Shown: positions 22,010 to 32,613 of the stretch, piece after piece
Layout: every line of letters starts with the position of its first letter
Numbering within the stretch: the first letter of the stretch is position 1
Assembly: GCA_034231615.1 (NCBI GenBank)
Contig: CM067314.1
Coordinates: 6,825,001 to 6,889,000 of the forward strand
Length of the DNA: 64,000 bases
DNA from: Meghimatium bilineatum
Taxonomy: Eukaryota; Mollusca; Gastropoda; Stylommatophora; Philomycidae
Direction of reading: 5' to 3'
The notes under the pieces: generated by a model
What the model was told of the DNA's origin: nothing
Database searches by the model: none
Seen by the model: only the letters and a program-made list of their open reading frames with translations
Position numbers and translations under genes: made by a program

Positions 22010-22095
22010 TAAAATCTGAATTCAAAAGATTGGATTTGAACTAGGTCCTTTCATGGGTGGTACCTATTCGTCTCGCAACTTTGGATAAGTTGAGA
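22010..22095 (-). mobile_element. tRNA-like SINE head, copy 2
   Basis: The minus strand reads GCGAGACGAATAGGTACCAC, then AGTTCAAATCCAATC, an A/B-box-like pair matching the copy at 21485. Body sequence is not clearly shared, so it may be truncated. Confidence 0.55.
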
Positions 22096-22254
22096 TTGAG
22101 AATTGTAAATAGCTATACCAACTATACATGTACGGCTCAGATTGTGCTTCCTCTGAGATGTCAGTTTATGGAAAAATAAGAAAATTAAGAGGCTTAAGTA
22201 ACATTACCTAAAAAAAAAATATTAAAGGAAATAAATATCAAACAAATACCATAT

Positions 22255-23535
22255 TTTTGACATATTGAAAGACACACCTCGTGAAAGACCTTACATGAAA
22301 GACAACACCCCGTCAAAGACCTTACTTGAAAGACAACACCCCGTCAAAGACCTTACATGAAAGACAACACCCCGTCAAAGACCTTACTTAAAAGACACAC
22401 CTCGTGAAAGACCTTACTTGAAAGACACACCTCGTGAAAGACCTTACTTGAAAGACAACACCCCGTCAAAGACCTTACTTGAAAGACAACACCCCGTCAA
22501 AGACCTTACTTGAAAGACACACCTCGTGAAAGACCTTACTTGGAAGTCAACATCCCGTCACAGACTTTACTTGAAAGACATCATCCCGTCAAAGATCTTA
22601 CTTGAAAGACAACACCCCGTCAAAGACCTTACTTGAAAGACATCATCCCGTCAAAGACCTTACTTGAAAGACAACATCCCGTTAAAGACCTTACTTGGAA
22701 GACAACATCCCGTCACAGACTTTACTTGAAAGACATCATCCCGTCAAAGATCTTACTTGAAAGACAACACCCCGTCAAAGACCTTACTTGAAAGACATCA
22801 TCCCGTCAAAGACCTTACTTGAAAGTCAACATCCCGTTAAAGACCTTACTTGAAAGACAACACCTCGTCAAAGATCTTACTTGAAAGACAACACCCAGTC
22901 AAAGACCTTACTTGAAAGACAAAACATCTGAAAGACCTTCTTGAAAGACAACACCCCGTCAAAGACCTTACTTGAAAGACATCATCCCGTCAAAGACCTT
23001 ACTTGAAAGACAACATCCCGTCAAATACCTTACCTGAAAGACAACACCTAGTCAAAACCTTACTTGAAAGACAATATCTCGTCAAAGAACTTACTTGAAA
23101 GACAACACCTCGTGAAAGACCTTACTTGAAAGACAACACCTCGTTAAAGACCTTACTTGAAAGACAATATCTCGTGAAAGACCTTTCTTGAAAGACAATA
23201 TCTCGTGAAAGACCTTTCTTGAAAGAGAACATCTCGTGAAAGACCTTACTTGAAAGACAATATCTCGTGAAAGACCTTACTTGAAAGACAACACCTCGTC
23301 AAAGACCTTACTCGAAAGACAAAACATCTGAAAGACCTTCTTGAAAGACAACACCTCGTCAAAGACCTTACTTGAAAGACAACACCTCGTCAAAGACCTT
23401 ACTTGAAAGACAACACCTCGTCAAAGACCTTACTTGAAAGACAACACCTCGTCAAAGACCTTACTTGAAAGACAACACCTCGTCAAAGACCTTACTTGAA
23501 AGACAACACCTCGTCAAAGACCTTACTTAAAAGTA
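22255..23535 (+). repeat. Minisatellite, 31-bp unit, about 41 copies
   Basis: The unit is CTTGAAAGACAACACCCCGT plus CAAAGACCTTA. Variants (CACACCTCGTG, CATCATCCCGTC, CAATATCTCGTG, AAAACATCTG) recur in blocks. The 3' third (23340-23520) is six nearly identical copies, so expansion was most recent there. Confidence 0.97.
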
Positions 23536-23705
23536 GAGTCGAGATGGAGATTGAGGATAGTAGGATAACGAACAAGAGGTAGGCATTGTTGCATGTAGGA
23601 GGAAAACTCCATGAAATGGATATGTTACAGCTTAGAAGAGTGCAGCACTAAGACAAGAGGCAGAAAATGAAGTCCGTGTCAGACAACCTCCAATAAAGAT
23701 ACTCT
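23536..23705 (+). pseudogene. Highly decayed LINE tail (TGA-tail family)
   Basis: ATGTTACAGCTTAGAAGAGT, GCAGCACTAAGACAAGAGGC translates as SLEECSTKTRGRK, resembling SLAECTTKTRDR in the copies at 2918, 29445 and 56796. Divergence is much greater than in those copies. Confidence 0.55.
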
Positions 23706-24035
23706 ACCAAATGATATTCCATGAATGAAAGAATTGCATTATGTGATATGCCCGTACATTTACATAAACTAATATGTTACGCCTAATACATGATGTATTT
23801 GTCAGCGGTCGATGTAATGGGTCTCCACTGATGCAAGTAGATTATGTTACACAGTAATGACACAGTAACATCGGGGCGGATACCACAAGAGCTGACAGAA
23901 GGTTGTAATAAGCGCCCTGCTGTTTCAAAATGGAATCCGGCAGTGTCCCATTAAGATCTTGATAGACGATGAAAACGTGTTTTGTTGGGGGTTAAATTAA
24001 CATTGCAACATATGTTTATATTCATTCGGCTTTTA
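23706..24035. other. No feature recognised
   Basis: Mixed-composition sequence without coding signature or periodicity. Confidence 0.4.
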
Positions 24036-24150
24036 CGTTAGCTCGTTCTACAGTTCACTTCATTTCACAATATTTTACGTTAACTCATTCATAGTTCACT
24101 TCATCTCACAACGTCTTACGTTAACTAGTTCTACAGTTCATTTCATCTCA
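24036..24150 (+). repeat. Short tandem repeat, about 45-50-bp unit, 3 copies
   Basis: GTTCACTTCATTTCACAATA / GTTCACTTCATCTCACAACG / GTTCATTTCATCTCACAG, each linked by TTACGTTAACT. Confidence 0.75.
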
Positions 24151-24770
24151 CAGTTCTGAGTAGTGGTGACAGTTGGTATGTTACTGAGTAATGGTGACGA
24201 TATGTTACTGAGTAGTGGTGAAGGTTGGTATTTTACTGCATTCGCAGTATGTTACTGAATCTTCTATAACTCTGATTTATTGATCCAGTCCCCCTCCCCC
24301 CCCGACAGACAATCCATACGTTCAAACTCGCATCCCAATATACTAAACTCATCTTAAACGCTAGCAGCGTACACCTGCTCCTCCCTCGCACCATAGGATG
24401 AAAGTGACCTATAAGCTATGCTGAAGTCAGATATGCCAGGCCACCGTGACCAATCATTTCTGCATACGACTAACCATAGGAATTCAAATCAACCTTTTAT
24501 TGCATGTTTTCGGTTATTTTCATGATTTCTGTTTTCTGATATTTCAGTGACCATTTTATTCAAAAACTAATACGGGAGGGGGAGGGATGTTAAACCCCAT
24601 TTTAGATTTCTCCGTAATACTAAATGCCCCCTTTTGATTTCCTACTGGGGGGGGGGGGGGGATTAAACCCCCCTATTTACCTATTTACGAACATGTCAGA
24701 AGGACGATAATACATAAGACATAATATATTCTCTCCTACACCCAAGGAAGAATGAGGACAGAGAAGTAAG
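24151..24770. other. Intergenic sequence with G/C homopolymer runs and a family B-like scrap
   Basis: Poly-C near 24290 and a run of about 15 G near 24650. TAAGCTATGCTGAAGTCAGA, TATGCCAGGCC at about 24413-24443 resembles the middle of family B (CATGCTGAAGTCGGATGTG) but is too short to be sure. Confidence 0.4.
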
Positions 24771-24774
24771 ACTC

Positions 24775-24895
24775 ATAAAAGACTCCAGTGACATTCAAAG
24801 TTTAAATCAAGGACATGAATCACAAGATATAAAGACTCCAGTGATTCTCAAAGCTTGAGTCAAGGTCTTGACTCGTCTTACTACTGAGACCAAAT
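24775..24895 (+). repeat. About 65-bp tandem repeat flanking a LINE (left side)
   Basis: AAAGACTCCAGTGACATTCA appears twice, with AAGGACATGAATCACAAGAT between. The same phrases recur at 26850-26970 (AGGACATGGATCACGAGCAA, CGTCCAGTGGCATTCAAAGT). The LINE in between was therefore probably inserted into a pre-existing repeat. Confidence 0.7.
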
Positions 24896-24929
24896 TTGTA
24901 GGAGCGAAAGTAGTGCTGACGACATTGCT

Positions 24930-26760
24930 CACCTCTCCCTCACATTAATCCAGTTTTCATCGTGCAAGTCATGGCTCTTCATCCCTCATAGCCTCATCAA
25001 TCCTCACTTAAAATTCCGGAGCCCCCTCACCTTCAGGAGGTGGAGAAAGCTACTCCTAATTTGTCCATTGGAAAATCGCCACGTCCAGACTCTGTTCCAG
25101 TTGAATTTTACGCCGTTAGTTTCCATTTGATGTCTGCGAATCTGACAGAGCTCTTCCAGACGATGTGGAACCTGGAAACGATACGGCACGACTTTAAGAT
25201 GCCTCCATCATTCATCTTTGCAAGTGAAAAGGCAATCGCCAAACTTGCGGCCACCACCGTGGCATATCCGTGCTCTTTATAGCAGGCAAAATCCTGACTA
25301 TGGTCCTGTAAAACAGACTGCAAGCCAATCTGGAGACATGTCCTCTCCCCGAGAACCAATGTGGCTTTCGACAATGCACAGGAACAGTTGACAAGATTTT
25401 CAATGCCAGATAACTACAGGAAAAGTGTCGCGAACAGACCATCAATCCCCATACCACATTTGTCGAATTAACTAAGGCGTTAGACACTGGGAATTGCGAT
25501 GGTCTACGGAAGATGATTGCCAAAATTGGATATTCTGAAACATTCATCATATGGTTCGTCAGTTCCATGATGATACGACAGCTTGTGTGCAAGATGACGA
25601 AGCACACTCTAAAACTCTTTTTCAGTAACTAACGGTGTCAAAGAGGATTGCATCCTTGCTTCGACATTCTTTAGCATGGTGTTCTCTGCCATGTTAAATT
25701 ATGCCTTCCGGAATAATAGTGCAGGAATTTGCTTTCGTTATCAAGCTGATGGAGGGTTATTCAATTTTAGTAGACTGAAGGCCATGACTAAAACTCAGAC
25801 GGACATTGTTCGTGAACTCTTGTTCGCCGACGATTGTGTACTAAAAGCTAACAGTCTTGTAGACATGTAACACAGTGTGGGCCTCTGTTCTTCGGCCTGT
25901 AATGCGTTTAGTTTCAGCATTAGCATCGCGAAGACATAATTTAGCACCCTGCGCCAGGTGTCCTCTACACAGATCCAGTAATCACGATGAAAGGACAAAC
26001 ATTCAATACTGCTGACAGGTTTGTATATTTCGACAGTACCCTATCGCAATCTGCGACAATTGACGAGGATGTTGCCCCGCGTAATGCTTGCCCAGTGAGG
26101 CATTAGGGTGCCTACGTGCCAGCTATTGGATTGGGCGTGGTCTTAATTTGACAACAAAGTTGGACGTCTATCGCGCAGCTGTTCTGCCAACATTGCTGTA
26201 AGTATCGTCATCCTGGACTGTCTATGCGAGACACGCTCGGCAGCTCAACTCTTTCCACCTTCGGTGCCTAAGAAATTTCATGGGAGTATGTTGGCAGGAT
26301 CAAATACAGGACAAAGAACTTGTTTAAAAGTCCCGCATGCACAGCATCCTTGTTCTCTTGATTAGGTCCCAACTCCGCCGGACCGACTTACGACGTATAT
26401 ATGTCAGATAAACACCGTACAAAGAGAGCTGTGCGATGGTAAACGTTCAAACGGAGGGCAAAAAAAGTGCTTCAATGATTACTTAAAAAACTTGCTCAAA
26501 CACTGTAGCATTGATCCCGGCCTCTGTGAGACTACGGTTCTTTATCGCACAGCTTGGCACACTCAGATCACCGCTGGCATCACAAGATTTGAACAGGAAA
26601 GAACACTGCGAGCAATCAGACAGAAACGGAAGGAAAGATCTGACAACGTTCTTACTCGGGACCCTCTGCAGGCACTGCAACAGATCTTTCCTGTCACGAA
26701 TCTGACTATTGGGCATCTGCGGACATAAAAACTTAAACCAAATTAGACAAATACGAATGT
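24930..26760 (+). pseudogene. Decayed LINE, reverse transcriptase to C-terminal zinc finger
   Basis: This is the longest LINE relic here. RT blocks in order: KATPNLSIGKSPRPDSVPVE (fingers), ENQCGFRQCTGTVDKIF, TTFVELTKALDT (first catalytic block, with the usual A-F-D changed to A-L-D), KMIAKIGY, YQADGGLFNFSRLKA, RELLFADDCVLKANS (FADD box, about 25820-25860), YFDSTLSQSATIDEDV, LDVYRAAVLPTLL, ARQLNSFHLRCLRNFMGV, then CRHCNRSFLSRI and GHLRT, remnants of a C2H2 finger. At least ten stops or frameshifts are present. The order and terminal finger put it in the same clade as the younger copy at 27779, although sequence identity is low, so it is a different and older family. Confidence 0.9.
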
Positions 26761-26849
26761 TTTGGGGTGTGTTTTCCATCACTTTTTCGCCACATATATT
26801 TATTATTTTTCACACCATGTTCATCTTCGCTTACGAAGAAAGAACATCA

Positions 26850-26975
26850 TCATTATCAAGTCATGGACATTAATCACGGGACATATAGAGCCCTATTACA
26901 TTCAAACCTCAAGACTAGGACATGGATCACGAGCAATAAAGCGTCCAGTGGCATTCAAAGTTTAAGAACGAACAA
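26850..26975 (+). repeat. About 65-bp repeat flanking a LINE (right side)
   Basis: Right-hand counterpart of 24775-24895: ACATTAATCACGGGACATAT, AGGACATGGATCACGAGC, GTGGCATTCAAAGTTTAAG. Confidence 0.65.
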
Positions 26976-27430
26976 TGAAACTAGTCTCAGTCAATATTTC
27001 TTACCTGAACGCTTCAAGTGTTTATTAAGCTATCAATCAATAACACTATCGAATAAGCAAACATATCATCAACGATTGCTAGGCACAGATTTCAATCATG
27101 CAGTGAAATTGTATCTAGGATAATCCCTTGGTTATAGGTAGGTTTTCATTTGCAGCTTTCAATCAAACGTTTTCAAAATAGTCTAATTTCTACTAAAGTT
27201 TGTGTGTCTAATCGATGAAAATTACAATAGTGTCAAATACACAAGATCAATTGATCTTAATTAAGCGTAAATCGATATGCAATCAGTCTAACATTATATA
27301 CATGGGTGAACTATACTGGTTGTGTCTTGTATGCACAAGATGAAAACTGTCTCACGGTGAGGGCAACATATTTGGAAAAAAAAGTACATGGAAATTGGAT
27401 GTTCTAGACCAAAATAAGAATAATTTCGCA
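26976..27430. other. AT-rich sequence, no feature recognised
   Basis: A 118-codon open frame covers 26767-27123 but has no domain and crosses the repeat described above. I do not call it. Confidence 0.4.
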
Positions 27431-27442
27431 GCTTTCCTCTTC

Positions 27443-27620
27443 TTCTTCTTCTTCTTCTCGTTCGCGGTTTGACATGTCTACACAACAAGTCCTGTTTTCT
27501 GAATAAATGCTGCTGTATTTGAAAGCTCCTCAGTGCTCCCATACATCTTTCTGTGGATATCCATCTCTGTAGGCCAGTGTTCTTCTAGATGGAAGAACTG
27601 GATCCCTACACAGCTTTTAC
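27443..27620 (-). mobile_element. 5'-truncated RNase H-clade LINE 3' end with GAA tail
   Basis: The minus strand reads EEHWPTEMDIHRKMYGSTEE, LSNTAAFIQKTGLVV and a stop. The 3' UTR is short and ends CGCGAACGAGAAGAAGAAGA. The pattern WP....I..K.YGS.E.L..TA.FI..TGL is the extreme C-terminus of I/Jockey-group LINEs. Flanks CAGCTTTCCTC (left) and CAGCTTTTACCTC (right) may be a decayed TSD. The 50193-50413 copy ends the same way. Confidence 0.8.
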
Positions 27621-27644
27621 CTCTAAACGTATCTGGTGCTGGTA

Positions 27645-27722
27645 CTACTGCTACTGCTACTAATACTAATACTACTACTACTACTACGACTACTACTACT
27701 ACTACTACTACTACTACTGTGT
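27645..27722 (+). repeat. (ACT)n microsatellite
   Basis: About 25 triplets of ACT with GCT, AAT and GAC interruptions. It yields an open frame of poly-T (plus) and poly-V (minus) that is not a gene. Confidence 0.97.
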
Positions 27723-27778
27723 GCATATAATTATAATTAATTGTTTGTGCGAGAATCCGTATGTATTATTTATTTTTA

Positions 27779-28627
27779 ACCAGCACTTGGCAAAAGCTAT
27801 CTCGAGCCCTGCATAAAGGTAAATGGTGTAGCACTGAAAGTTGTGAATAGATTCACATATCTAGGCAGTACGTTATCACAAAATGCCAACGTTGATGATG
27901 AAGTGTATACAAGGATCGCCAAAGCAAGCAGTACTTTCGGCAGATTGTACGCAAATGTTTGGCGTAGCTATGGCATTAACCTACAGACTAAGCTGAAAGT
28001 TTACAGAGCAGTGGTACTTCCAGTGCTGTTATACGCTAGTGAAACATGGACTTTGTATAGACGTCATGTGAAAAAACTCAATCAGTTTCATACAAATTGT
28101 CTCAGAAAAGTTATGAACATCAGAGCTGGTATCCCAAGCATTGACACGATCCTGATGCAGACACAGATTCGTTGTGCAGGTCATTTGGTGCGCATGCCAG
28201 ACCATCGTCTGCCAAAGATACTTCTATATGGTGAGCTAGAGAAGGGTATACGATCTCAAGGTGGCCAAAGGAAGCGCTACAAGGACTCGTTTAAGAACTC
28301 ATTGAAAGCCTTTGAAATAGACCACGATACATGGGAAGAACTTGCACAAAATAGATCTACATGGCGTTCTAAAATTTTAAAAAGCGCATCATCTTGTGAA
28401 AAGAAGAGAAATGCAGCAGCTCAACAGCGGAGAGCAGCTAGAAAGTCACGGATAGACCAAGATCCGTCTACAGTCGTCATTCCATGTCCAAACTGTCCAA
28501 GAACATTTACAGCTCGAATAGGGCTCATTAGCCATCTACGAACTTATAATCAAGGACATAACTAAAATTGAATTTTCAAAAGTGGATGTAACAAATGGTC
28601 ATCATCATCATGTGATGGACGAACAAC
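27779..28627 (+). mobile_element. Young 5'-truncated LINE with open ORF2 C-terminus and zinc finger
   Basis: The ORF is open from 27780 (no start codon of its own; truncation point) to the stop at 28563-28565, about 260 codons. Blocks: LKVVNRFTYLGSTLSQ, IAKASSTFGRLYANVW, LKVYRAVVLPVLLYASETWT, LNQFHTNCLRKVMNI, CAGHLVRMPDHRLPKILLYG, KRYKDSFKNSLKAFEIDHDT, then the C2H2 finger CPNCPRTFTARIGLISHLRT. A 60-bp 3' UTR ends ATGGACGAACAACATT. Flanks repeat ATTATTTATT (27765-27774 and 28628-28637; 14 bp with one mismatch if extended), a clear TSD. The absence of stops and the preserved TSD indicate recent insertion. It landed in a degenerate tandem repeat (GTGTGTATCCGTATTTACAA). Confidence 0.93.
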
Positions 28628-28639
28628 ATTATTTATTCT

Positions 28640-28750
28640 TATTGTGTGTGCACCCACATATAATTTATTGTGTCCGTGAGTGTGTGTATCCGCATTTACA
28701 ATTTATTGTTTTGTGTGTGTATCCGTATTTACAATTTTTTGGCTTGTGCG
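28640..28750 (+). repeat. Degenerate tandem repeat, about 33-bp unit
   Basis: Units like GTGTGTGTATCCGCATTTAC, AATTTATTGTTTT. A further unit (TTGTTTGTGCGAGAATCCGT) lies left of the LINE at 27740-27764, so the LINE interrupted this array. Confidence 0.75.
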
Positions 28751-28754
28751 CTTA

Positions 28755-28960
28755 TCCTCAAAACTATCCCAAAAAAAGGAAAAGTTACATATTTCGGACA
28801 TATAACATGACATATAATATGTCATATAACATGACACATAACATGACACATAAAATGACATAATGGTTTAGAAAGATTAATCGTGGATATGATAGTTCTA
28901 GGTAAGAGAAAAAGAGACAGACCATGACTAAGATGGACACATCGTAGAAGGTCCTACCAC
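28755..28960 (+). pseudogene. LINE scrap with an internal AT-rich expansion
   Basis: KVTYFGHI precedes and GLERLIVDM, KRKRDRP, RWTHRR follow a stretch of ATAACATGACAC/ATAACATGACAT units (28798-28862). In LINE ORF2 the two coding blocks are nearly adjacent, so the tandem units were inserted or expanded inside the coding sequence. Confidence 0.7.
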
Positions 28961-28964
28961 TATC

Positions 28965-29444
28965 GGATCACAGTCTTGGTTTTTAACTGCAACTGTCCTG
29001 CTACTATCTCATCGTTTTCTTATCAGTGTCCTACAATTGTCCTACGACGCCATGTTGCTATACAGTCACAGTTATGTCACTTTGTTGTAACTGTCCTACT
29101 ACTATCGTGTAAATCATACCACTGTGGTGTAACTGTCCTACTGCTACGCATCTTATTATTATCATTGTCCTACCATGTCCTGTCGCTATCGCGTCAAAAC
29201 AGTGTCACTGTCCTGTAAAATCCTGCCACTATCGAGTCACAGTAATTGCACTGACCAACAACTGTCCTACCACTATCGCGTCAGTCATGCCACTGTTTTG
29301 TAACTATCGTATTTATATCGCGTCGTATATTTACAGCTGTCTTACAAATGTCCTATCAAGTCCTGATAATATCGCGTCATAGTTGTGCCACTGAACTACA
29401 ATAGTTCTACCAATGTCCTATCAAGTCCTGTCAAAATCGCGTCA
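28965..29444 (+). repeat. Degenerate minisatellite (left half), interrupted by a LINE
   Basis: Loose units of TGTCCTACCACTATCGCGTC, ACAGT. The same words resume at 29949-30060 after the inserted LINE. Confidence 0.8.
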
Positions 29445-29948
29445 TCATCATCATCAAGTGCCGTCTCCGCAACGAAGGTTGGCTGCAACGTATCTCCAAC
29501 ATCTCCTGTCTCTTGTCTTGGTGGTGCACTCTGCTAGACTGTAACCTGTCCATCGTGTAATGTTACTCTCCAACGTGTATCTCTGCCTACCTCTTGCTCG
29601 CTTCCTTTGACTTTACCCTCAAGTAAGGTCTTCAATAGGGTGTCATGTCTTTTAATGTGTCCAAAATATTTTATTTGCCTGATCTTTATTTCTCTTAGTA
29701 GTTCTTTCTTCATATTAAGTGTCTTTAGCACCTCTTTATTTGTTTTCTTCTCTTTCCATGATGTTCTCCCTATTCTTCTATATACCCACATCTCAAAGGC
29801 ATCAATTTTTTCTTCTAATTGTTTATTTAGTGTCCATGTTTCTGAGCCATACATTAATATGGAATAGATGTAGCATTTTATAATTCTCATTTTTAACTTG
29901 TTTGTAATTTGTTTAGATATTAATAATTTCCTCATGTCATTGCAGGTA
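29445..29948 (-). mobile_element. 5'-truncated LINE (TGA-tail family) with exact 13-bp TSD
   Basis: The minus strand is open for 153 codons (29995 to 29534). LINE blocks are LLISKQITNKLKMRIIKCYI, LMYGSETWTLNKQLEEK, FEMWVYRRIGRTSWKEKK, IRQIKYFGHIKRHDTLL and GKVKGSEQEVGRDTRWRVTL. The tail then continues as WTGYSLAECTTKTRDR and VAANLRCGDGT, followed by (GAT)n. CAAAATCGCGTCA flanks both ends (29432-29444 and 29949-29961). The ORF's first codons (above 29948) come from the flanking repeat, not the LINE. Preserved frame and TSD imply a recent insertion. Confidence 0.93.
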
Positions 29949-30060
29949 CAAAATCGCGTCACAGTCCTGCTAATGCTATACAAATATCCTACCACTGTCC
30001 TGTCAAATCTGCTATCATTACGTCACAGTCCTACCATTGTCCTATCCTTTCTATAAATTA
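29949..30060 (+). repeat. Degenerate minisatellite (right half)
   Basis: Continuation of 28965-29444: ATCGCGTCACAGTCCTGC, TCCTACCACTGTCCTGTC, CGTCACAGTCCTACC. Confidence 0.75.
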
Positions 30061-30810
30061 TATCAAACTAGGTCACTAGTCGAGAAAGTTCAACATCTAA
30101 AACTTACCTGCTTCAATACCTGACAGATTGAAACTAGACACCTAGGAATCACTTTCTGAATTCATTGATTTCTGAACATGCAAACATTACTGAAAATACT
30201 ATCAATGAAGCTCTTATACTCCAGTAACCCGAGCGAGTTTGCCAGTAACCGTCCTATACTCGGTGAGAGCGTACACCATGACAAACTTTGTGTAGTTACA
30301 CTCACTGGTCTCCCGGAGAAGTTCCTTCCCCTCGATATCACTCACGCGCGTGACTCTTAAATCCTAACAAACTATATTTCTCCGCACGAAGCAAGCATAT
30401 TCATTCTCAAACTGTTTATTTTCTCCATTATTTATTTCTTTCGGATTGTTCTGTCATTTTCCATTATCCACTATGATGCTATTGTTGTCAGTGTTTCCTC
30501 ATCTCTTTTCAGGATATCTTCTTCTGTCAAGGGGTATCATGTTTATAGAGAGTTACTTTGTTCTAGAACTGCAAATATTGTTTGCATGTGCAAGATTTCA
30601 TATCTTCGTGCACGTCTCGTGTTTGAATAGATAACAATATAGATCAAAATATAGATCAAAATATAGATCTTCTTGGCGTAGTGAGTTCAAGCAGTTTTTT
30701 TTTTCTTGAGATCAAACACGGTCATCTAGATATATAAGGTCGTGCAACGACTTTACAAAAACAATTTCGGTTGTCAAGAAGCGTCGTCAAGATGTCCCGC
30801 CATTGAATAA
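30061..30810. other. No feature recognised
   Basis: AT-rich sequence. A short ATAGATCAAAAT triplet repeat lies at 30640-30670. Small open frames (30178-30360, 30446-30634) have no recognisable domain. Confidence 0.45.
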
Positions 30811-30817
30811 GCTCTCG

Positions 30818-31105
30818 CCCGTGTGTTGTCGGGACCCAAAAACGTAGCAAAGAATAGTAACACTGTTTACTTTCCATGCATGTCGTGTATGGAAAAGGCG
30901 ACTAAGGAGATTATGGGATAGAGTTGTCTGTCCCATTCCATATAGGGTCAGTGACCCAAAGCCATGCAGAAGTCGGATGTATCAGGCCGACAGGCGCAGA
31001 TATCGCAGCAATGCTGTAAACCATAACACAACTCATTCCGTTCTCCTGACTACATCCTGCTACTCTGCAGGAATTTGAGAACGAACGCAGAAGAAGAAGA
31101 AGAAT
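30818..31105 (+). mobile_element. Family B non-autonomous retroelement, plus copy
   Basis: It begins CCCGTGTGTTGTCGGGACC and includes TTACTTTCCATGCATGTCGT, AAGGCGACTAAGGAG, CCATATAGGGTCAGTGACCC, AGAAGTCGGATGTATCAGGC, CTGACTACATCCTGCTA and GAATTTGAGAACGAACGCAG, ending in (AAG)n. About 288 bp. It encodes nothing recognisable. Other copies are at 36565-36837, 48103-48286 and 53018-53296. The 3' module is shared with families A and C and with the GAA-tailed LINE. Confidence 0.85.
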
Positions 31106-31409
31106 CAGTTCTGACTATTATTACTAAAGAATGTATGAGTCTCGTGCATGCCAAACCCTTCTCCAGAATATTCCTACGTGTTGATCTCTCGCAGTGTTAC
31201 TTATCTTTGCTTATCCGACTGTATCCGTATTTTTAATTGACTTACCATACAAACTGCACGAAAGTGACCATTAACCAGCATTATAGCAAAAATCAATATA
31301 AAGATAAATTATCAACTACTGAAACAAGTGATAGAACAAGCTCAACATAAACATAAAGGATCAACTACTGGAACAAGCGTTAGGACAAGCTCAAGCAATA
31401 TCTTGCTTG

Positions 31410-31500
31410 GTTTCACTAGTCACCAATATCTTGCTTTTTTTCACTAGTCACCAATATCTTGCTTGGTTTCACTAGTCACCAATATCTTGCTTTTGTCAAT
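31410..31500 (+). repeat. Short tandem repeat, about 28-bp unit, 3-4 copies
   Basis: TTTCACTAGTCACCAATATC, TTGCTTGG repeated; ACAAGCTCAAGCAATATC at its left edge looks like a half unit. Confidence 0.85.
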
Positions 31501-31574
31501 ACTAATTTACATGCCATGTTTCCGACTAACTTCTTCCAACTTTGAGGTGAGTTCCTGGAACTTAAATTCGGAAC

Positions 31575-31735
31575 CCCCGCCAAAGATGGATGGGTTGCGC
31601 CATTGGTGCAAATAAAACGGCAACACAACGCATTGCCATTCTCTGAACTACATCCTGCTGGAAATCTAGTAAGACAATGGTCCTGCTACAAGGGAGATCC
31701 AGCGGGAGTTTGAGAATGAACGAAGAGGAAGAGAT
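31575..31735 (+). mobile_element. Family A SINE-like element, plus copy
   Basis: CCATTGGTGCAAATAAAACG, GCAACACAACGCATTGCC, TGAACTACATCCTGCTGG, GGTCCTGCTACAAGGGAGA, GAGTTTGAGAATGAACG and a mutated GAAGAGGAAGAG tail. No convincing TSD. It joins directly to the LINE fragment that follows. Confidence 0.8.
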
Positions 31736-31739
31736 GTGG

Positions 31740-32275
31740 AACCAGCCAAGAGATAAATATGATTGGCATAACGCGTTACCCTTTGGTCTACTGCCAAAAG
31801 TTATTGAACTTTTCACAAATTTTGAAAAACAAATATATTCCAATGGAAACCAAAAGAGACATCATAAATTCAGTTTCATACCAACATTGTGTTATCAATG
31901 TCAGACATGAACACTAACAAAAGAACAAGAAAGAAAGCTTACTACGTGTGAAATGAAATGTTTAAGAAAAGCAGAAAACAGAACAAGAAGAGATCATGTG
32001 AGAAATGAAGAGAATAAAGGAGATGTTGGAACAACAGCTATGATAAAATGTATTCAAAAACAGAGACTTATGGTTATGCGATTTACTGAGAATGAATGCT
32101 TATTGACCAGTGACAAAAAGGATACGACATGAAAATTGAAATAGCAAGATACAAAGGAAGACCAAGAAGAATGTGGATTGAAGGAGTTACAGAAATTCTC
32201 AGACCTCACAAAATTACTGTATATCAAGCGATCAAACGTGTCATAGCCTGAAAATCGATAGTCATTAAATCCTGC
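31740..32275 (+). pseudogene. LINE ORF2 C-terminal fragment
   Basis: Blocks: METKRDIINSVSYQHCVI, QERKLTTCEMKCLRKAENR, RRDHVRNEENKGDVG, IKCIQKQRLMVMRF, RYKGRPRRMWIEGVTEILRP, HKITVYQAIKRVIA. The spacing fits a LINE tail (ERKL..CEMKCLRKA, QKQRL.W, GRPR..W.EGV). There are several frame changes. Confidence 0.85.
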
Positions 32276-32602
32276 TACGACTTATAGACAAAAAAATGAG
32301 AGAAAAGACAATAGATAGAGGAATAGAAAGCTAAAACGAGTTGCTGTGTGATATCAGCACGCATGATTGCCAAGAAGAAGATCTTATTAAATATTGTACT
32401 GGAGATCACTGCTACTTGTTTTTATTACAACCGATCCCCCCTTTGTGTGACGTCATGGTAGGACTATAAAAATATATAGACGGCCATGCCTCAAGAGATG
32501 GCGGTTTGAATTCGTTTAATTTCTTCAATTAATTCTCGCAGAATTAAATTAATTTCACTAGACCAGTTACTGCATCCTTCAGGTAATTCAAGATTCAATT
32601 TT
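32276..32602. other. Sequence with a local tandem duplication used as target by element C
   Basis: CACTAGACCAGTTACTGCAT at about 32546 and a partial copy at 32602 recur to the right of element C (33894 and 33942). The target was therefore a small tandem repeat of about 60 bp. Nothing coding seen. Confidence 0.5.
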
Positions 32603-32613
32603 ACTAGACCAGT

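Noticed and set aside
26767-27123. 118-codon ORF as a host gene
   Set aside because: It crosses a 65-bp repeat and AT-rich DNA, and its composition matches random translation; no domain is visible.
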